Assembly (NCBI GenBank): GCA_038202885.1
Contig: JBBREP010000122.1
Coordinates: forward strand, 1 to 8,843
Direction: 5' to 3'
DNA from: JBBREP01 sp038202885
GTDB taxonomy: Bacteria > Actinomycetota > Acidimicrobiia > IMCC26256 > PALSA-610
Length of the DNA: 8,843 bases
Below, piece after piece: positions 7,243 through 8,843 of this stretch. A model generated the notes under the pieces. It ran no database searches and had not been told where the DNA came from. It was given only the letters and a program-made list of their open reading frames with translations. The position numbers were made by a program, and so were the translations under genes. Each line of letters begins with the position of its first letter. Within the stretch, counting starts at the first letter, position 1.

Positions 7243-7257
7243 AGCGGTCAAACCGCT
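7243..7257. repeat. Small inverted repeat between two minus-strand genes
   Basis: AGCGGT (7243-7248) and ACCGCT (7252-7257) are perfect complements around a three-base spacer. They sit in the 37-base gap between the dehydrogenase stop and the GH5 start. No T-run follows on either strand, so it is unlikely to be a strong terminator. It may be a modest mRNA hairpin or an operator half-site pair, or chance. Confidence 0.4.
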
Positions 7258-7272
7258 CGGATGTACGCGTGA

Positions 7273-8562
7273 TCAGGCGGGTGTGAGCTTGAACACTGTG
7301 CCGCCGAGAGCAAGCACATAGAGCTCTCCGGCCGCGTCCTGCCCGAAGCTCGTGGGCTGGTCGACGTGCGCGTGCAAATCCGTCGCAGCAGCACGCCCGG
7401 TGCCGTGCGGCGTGAGTGCGGTGAGATTTCCGGCGCAGAAATCGGCAAACACGTACGCGCCCGCGAGATGCGCGATGGCCGTGCCGCGATAGACGTAGCC
7501 ACCCGTGATCGAGCACGCGCCACCCTCATGCGGATAGTCGTATACGGGCTGCACGCCACCTTCGGGACGGTTGTGGAACCGATACCCGTTCAGTCCCTCG
7601 CGTAGAGGCCACTCGAAGTTCAGGCCTTCGCTCCCCGATGGTGCGACGTCGACTTCCTCGTAACGATCTTGGCCCACGTCGCCAATCCACATGGCGTCGG
7701 TGCGGCGGTCGAACGAGAATCGCCAAGGGTTGCGCAATCCCCACATCCATATCTCGGGCCGAGTGTTCGCGGTACCGACGAAGGGGTTGTCCGATGGCAC
7801 CGCATACGGTTGGGTTCCACTGGGATGCGGATCGATACGCAAGATCTTGCCGAGCAGCGTGTCGCGGTTCTGGGCGTTACCTTCGGGATCGCCGCTGAAC
7901 CCGCCGTCGCCGAGGCCGATGTAGAGGTAGCCGTCAGGGCCAAAGGCGAGTTGACCACCGTTGTGGTTCGGGTACGGCTGATGCTGGAACAGCACGCTCC
8001 GTCGCGACGCAGGATCAGCGGTGCCATCGCTGCGCATCGTGTACTCGTCGACGTGCGAGTCACCGTTGGGGTCGGTGTAGTCGAGGTACAGCTTTGTGCC
8101 GTCGGGCGAGAACACCATGTCCAACAAGCCTTGCTCAGGGCCTTTGCTCACATTGGCGTGCATGTCGACAACGGGCCTGCTGCGCACGGCACCGCCGATG
8201 ATCGCAAGCACACGGGCTCGGTACTGTTCGGCCACGTACAGCGCAGGGTCGCCGGAGCGGATTGCCATCGCCACCGGGTTGTCGAGACCGTGCACGAGCT
8301 CGGTCAGACGCAGGCGCGCCCGTGCCGGTACCGGAGGAGCCGACGACGTCGTCGTGCTCTTCGACGGTGGCGAGGTGATGGCCGTCGTGACGACAACGGT
8401 CGGCGGGATCGGTTGCGGCGACGAGTTCAGCTTCGAGCTGCTGCACGCTCCGGCAACGACCAGCGCCGCGGCGCCGAGTACTCGCAGCGACGGTTGCACG
8501 GAGCGAACGCTAGGGCCTGAGCCGCCAGCCGCGCCGCCGCGCCGTGCGTTGGCGCGCACCAT
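7273..8562 (-). CDS. PQQ-dependent aldose/sorbosone dehydrogenase-like lipoprotein
   Basis: From ATG at 8562 the product is 429 residues. A hydrophobic segment (28-37) ends in VAGAC with Cys40, a plausible lipobox. A Ser/Thr/Pro-rich linker (41-80) then leads to a six-bladed propeller domain of the soluble glucose/sorbosone dehydrogenase family. Visible hallmarks are the blade motif EQGLLDMVFSPD (143-154), NHNGGQLAFGPDGYLYIG (199-216) with probable catalytic His200, GLGDGG (216-221), GKILRIDP (238-245), GLRNPWRFSFD (275-285) and GDVGQDRYEEVD (294-305). Such enzymes oxidise sugars using PQQ, though many members have no tested activity. It would act outside the membrane, tethered by lipid. A GTG at 8499 (residue 22) would start closer to the signal sequence and has TAGCGT seven bases upstream, fitting a leaderless transcript. 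Neither start has a good Shine-Dalgarno. It probably shares a transcript with the downstream GH5 gene, both being exported and sugar-directed. Confidence 0.92.
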   Translation of the reverse strand: MVRANARRGGAAGGSGPSVRSVQPSLRVLGAAALVVAGACSSSKLNSSPQPIPPTVVVTTAITSPPSKSTTTSSAPPVPARARLRLTELVHGLDNPVAMAIRSGDPALYVAEQYRARVLAIIGGAVRSRPVVDMHANVSKGPEQGLLDMVFSPDGTKLYLDYTDPNGDSHVDEYTMRSDGTADPASRRSVLFQHQPYPNHNGGQLAFGPDGYLYIGLGDGGFSGDPEGNAQNRDTLLGKILRIDPHPSGTQPYAVPSDNPFVGTANTRPEIWMWGLRNPWRFSFDRRTDAMWIGDVGQDRYEEVDVAPSGSEGLNFEWPLREGLNGYRFHNRPEGGVQPVYDYPHEGGACSITGGYVYRGTAIAHLAGAYVFADFCAGNLTALTPHGTGRAAATDLHAHVDQPTSFGQDAAGELYVLALGGTVFKLTPA

Positions 8563-8573
8563 GAACCATCGAA

Positions 8574-8626
8574 GGCGGAGCCCCGCCCCTCGAGGTGGGG
8601 GTATCCATTGGGCACGAGGCCCCGCC
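8574..8626. repeat. GC-rich nested inverted repeats between flagellin and dehydrogenase genes
   Basis: On the minus strand GGCGGGGC (8626-8619) can pair with GCTCCGCC (8581-8574), one G-U pair included, enclosing a 37-base loop. Alternatively the inner GGCGG (8587-8583) pairs with CCGCC (8578-8574) around a four-base loop. CCTCGAGG (8588-8595) is itself palindromic. No T-run follows, so this is not a textbook terminator. It could be a processing or transcript-end structure for the flagellin mRNA, or could affect translation from the ATG at 8562, 11 bases beyond. Confidence 0.45.
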
Positions 8627-8653
8627 GGAAGAAAGCCTAGAAACGACGGGTGT

Positions 8654-8674
8654 GACGCAGGTAAGAACCGCGTC
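8654..8674 (-). terminator. Weak candidate terminator hairpin after flagellin
   Basis: Fourteen bases past the flagellin stop, GACGC-GG and CC-T-GCGTC form a seven-pair stem with one bulge and a six-base loop. The run of T that would complete an intrinsic terminator is absent directly after it; TTT appears only about ten bases later. High-GC bacteria often use such imperfect structures, but support here is slight. Confidence 0.25.
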
Positions 8675-8687
8675 GTGACGAGTCGAA

Positions 8688-8843
8688 CTACTGGAGCAGC
8701 TTCAGGATGCTGTTGGGTGCCGAGTTGGCTTGACCGAGCATCGAGGTACCGGCCTGGAGCATGATCTGGCGACGGTTGAAGTTCACCATCTCGAGCGCCA
8801 TGTCGGTGTCACGGATACGCGACTCCGAAGCGTTCAAGTTCTC
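8688..8843 (-). CDS. fliC: Flagellin, C-terminal fragment (5' end beyond the window)
   Basis: The last 51 codons plus TAG are visible; the gene continues past the right edge. The translated end carries the very conserved flagellin C-terminal D0 helix: ENLNASESRIRDTDMA, then EMVNFNRRQIMLQAGTSML, then GQANSAPNSILKLLQ. This matches the family pattern (NL-x-A-x-ESRIRDxDMAxE, QAGxxMLxQANxxP, a hydrophobic last turn). The helix packs in the core of the filament and also carries the type III export and chaperone-binding region. Presence of flagellin implies a motile organism, or at least one with flagellar genes. Flagellin genes are usually strongly expressed from an upstream promoter, which lies outside the window. 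No truncation is seen at the 3' end. Confidence 0.95.
   Translation of the reverse strand, partial: ENLNASESRIRDTDMALEMVNFNRRQIMLQAGTSMLGQANSAPNSILKLLQ

Noticed and set aside
6273..7286. Plus-strand open frame of 337 codons opposite the GH5 gene
   Set aside because: The minus strand here encodes all the GH5 catalytic motifs; the plus-strand product has no recognisable domain.

Overview
The window is a high-GC, densely coding chromosomal stretch. It holds one tRNA, a three-gene plus-strand operon, and a minus-strand block of two secreted enzymes plus the end of a flagellin gene. GTG starts, start/stop overlaps, an OtsA/OtsB trehalose pathway, a GH15 protein of the bacterial trehalase/glucoamylase type and a DUF2142 membrane protein together suggest a motile actinobacterium. 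An Acidimicrobiia-like lineage is possible, but this is inference from gene content and not a phylogenetic placement.

Layout. Positions 1-65 show no gene. A tRNA with anticodon CAT lies on the minus strand at 66-138, probably tRNA-Ile2 (elongator tRNA-Met is the alternative). After an 89-base gap the plus-strand operon begins: otsA (228-1691), an otsB phosphatase domain fused in frame to a GH15 glycosidase (1691-4219), and a DUF2142-type multi-pass membrane protein (4216-5733). The stops and starts overlap (TGATG, then GTGTGA), so the three are probably co-transcribed and translationally coupled. The operon meets a convergent gene after only 8 bases. On the minus strand lie a PQQ-dependent aldose-dehydrogenase-like lipoprotein (8562 down to 7273) and then, 37 bases on, a secreted GH5 hydrolase resembling endoglycoceramidases (7235 down to 5742). 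The C-terminal 51 codons of flagellin run off the right edge (8688-8843).

How the genes fit together. OtsA joins glucose from a nucleotide donor to glucose-6-phosphate, and the OtsB domain removes the phosphate to give trehalose. The fused GH15 domain keeps both expected catalytic glutamates and may hydrolyse trehalose or another alpha-glucoside. Synthesis and breakdown could therefore reside on one polypeptide. The DUF2142 protein tied to this operon may act on a lipid-linked sugar or an envelope polymer. The two exported minus-strand enzymes point to extracellular sugar or glycoconjugate use.

The least conventional points are the OtsB-GH15 fusion, the coupled DUF2142 gene, and a three-codon mini-ORF with a near-perfect Shine-Dalgarno sequence ending four bases before the otsA GTG. 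I see no mobile element, CRISPR array, phage gene or clear sign of recent transfer.
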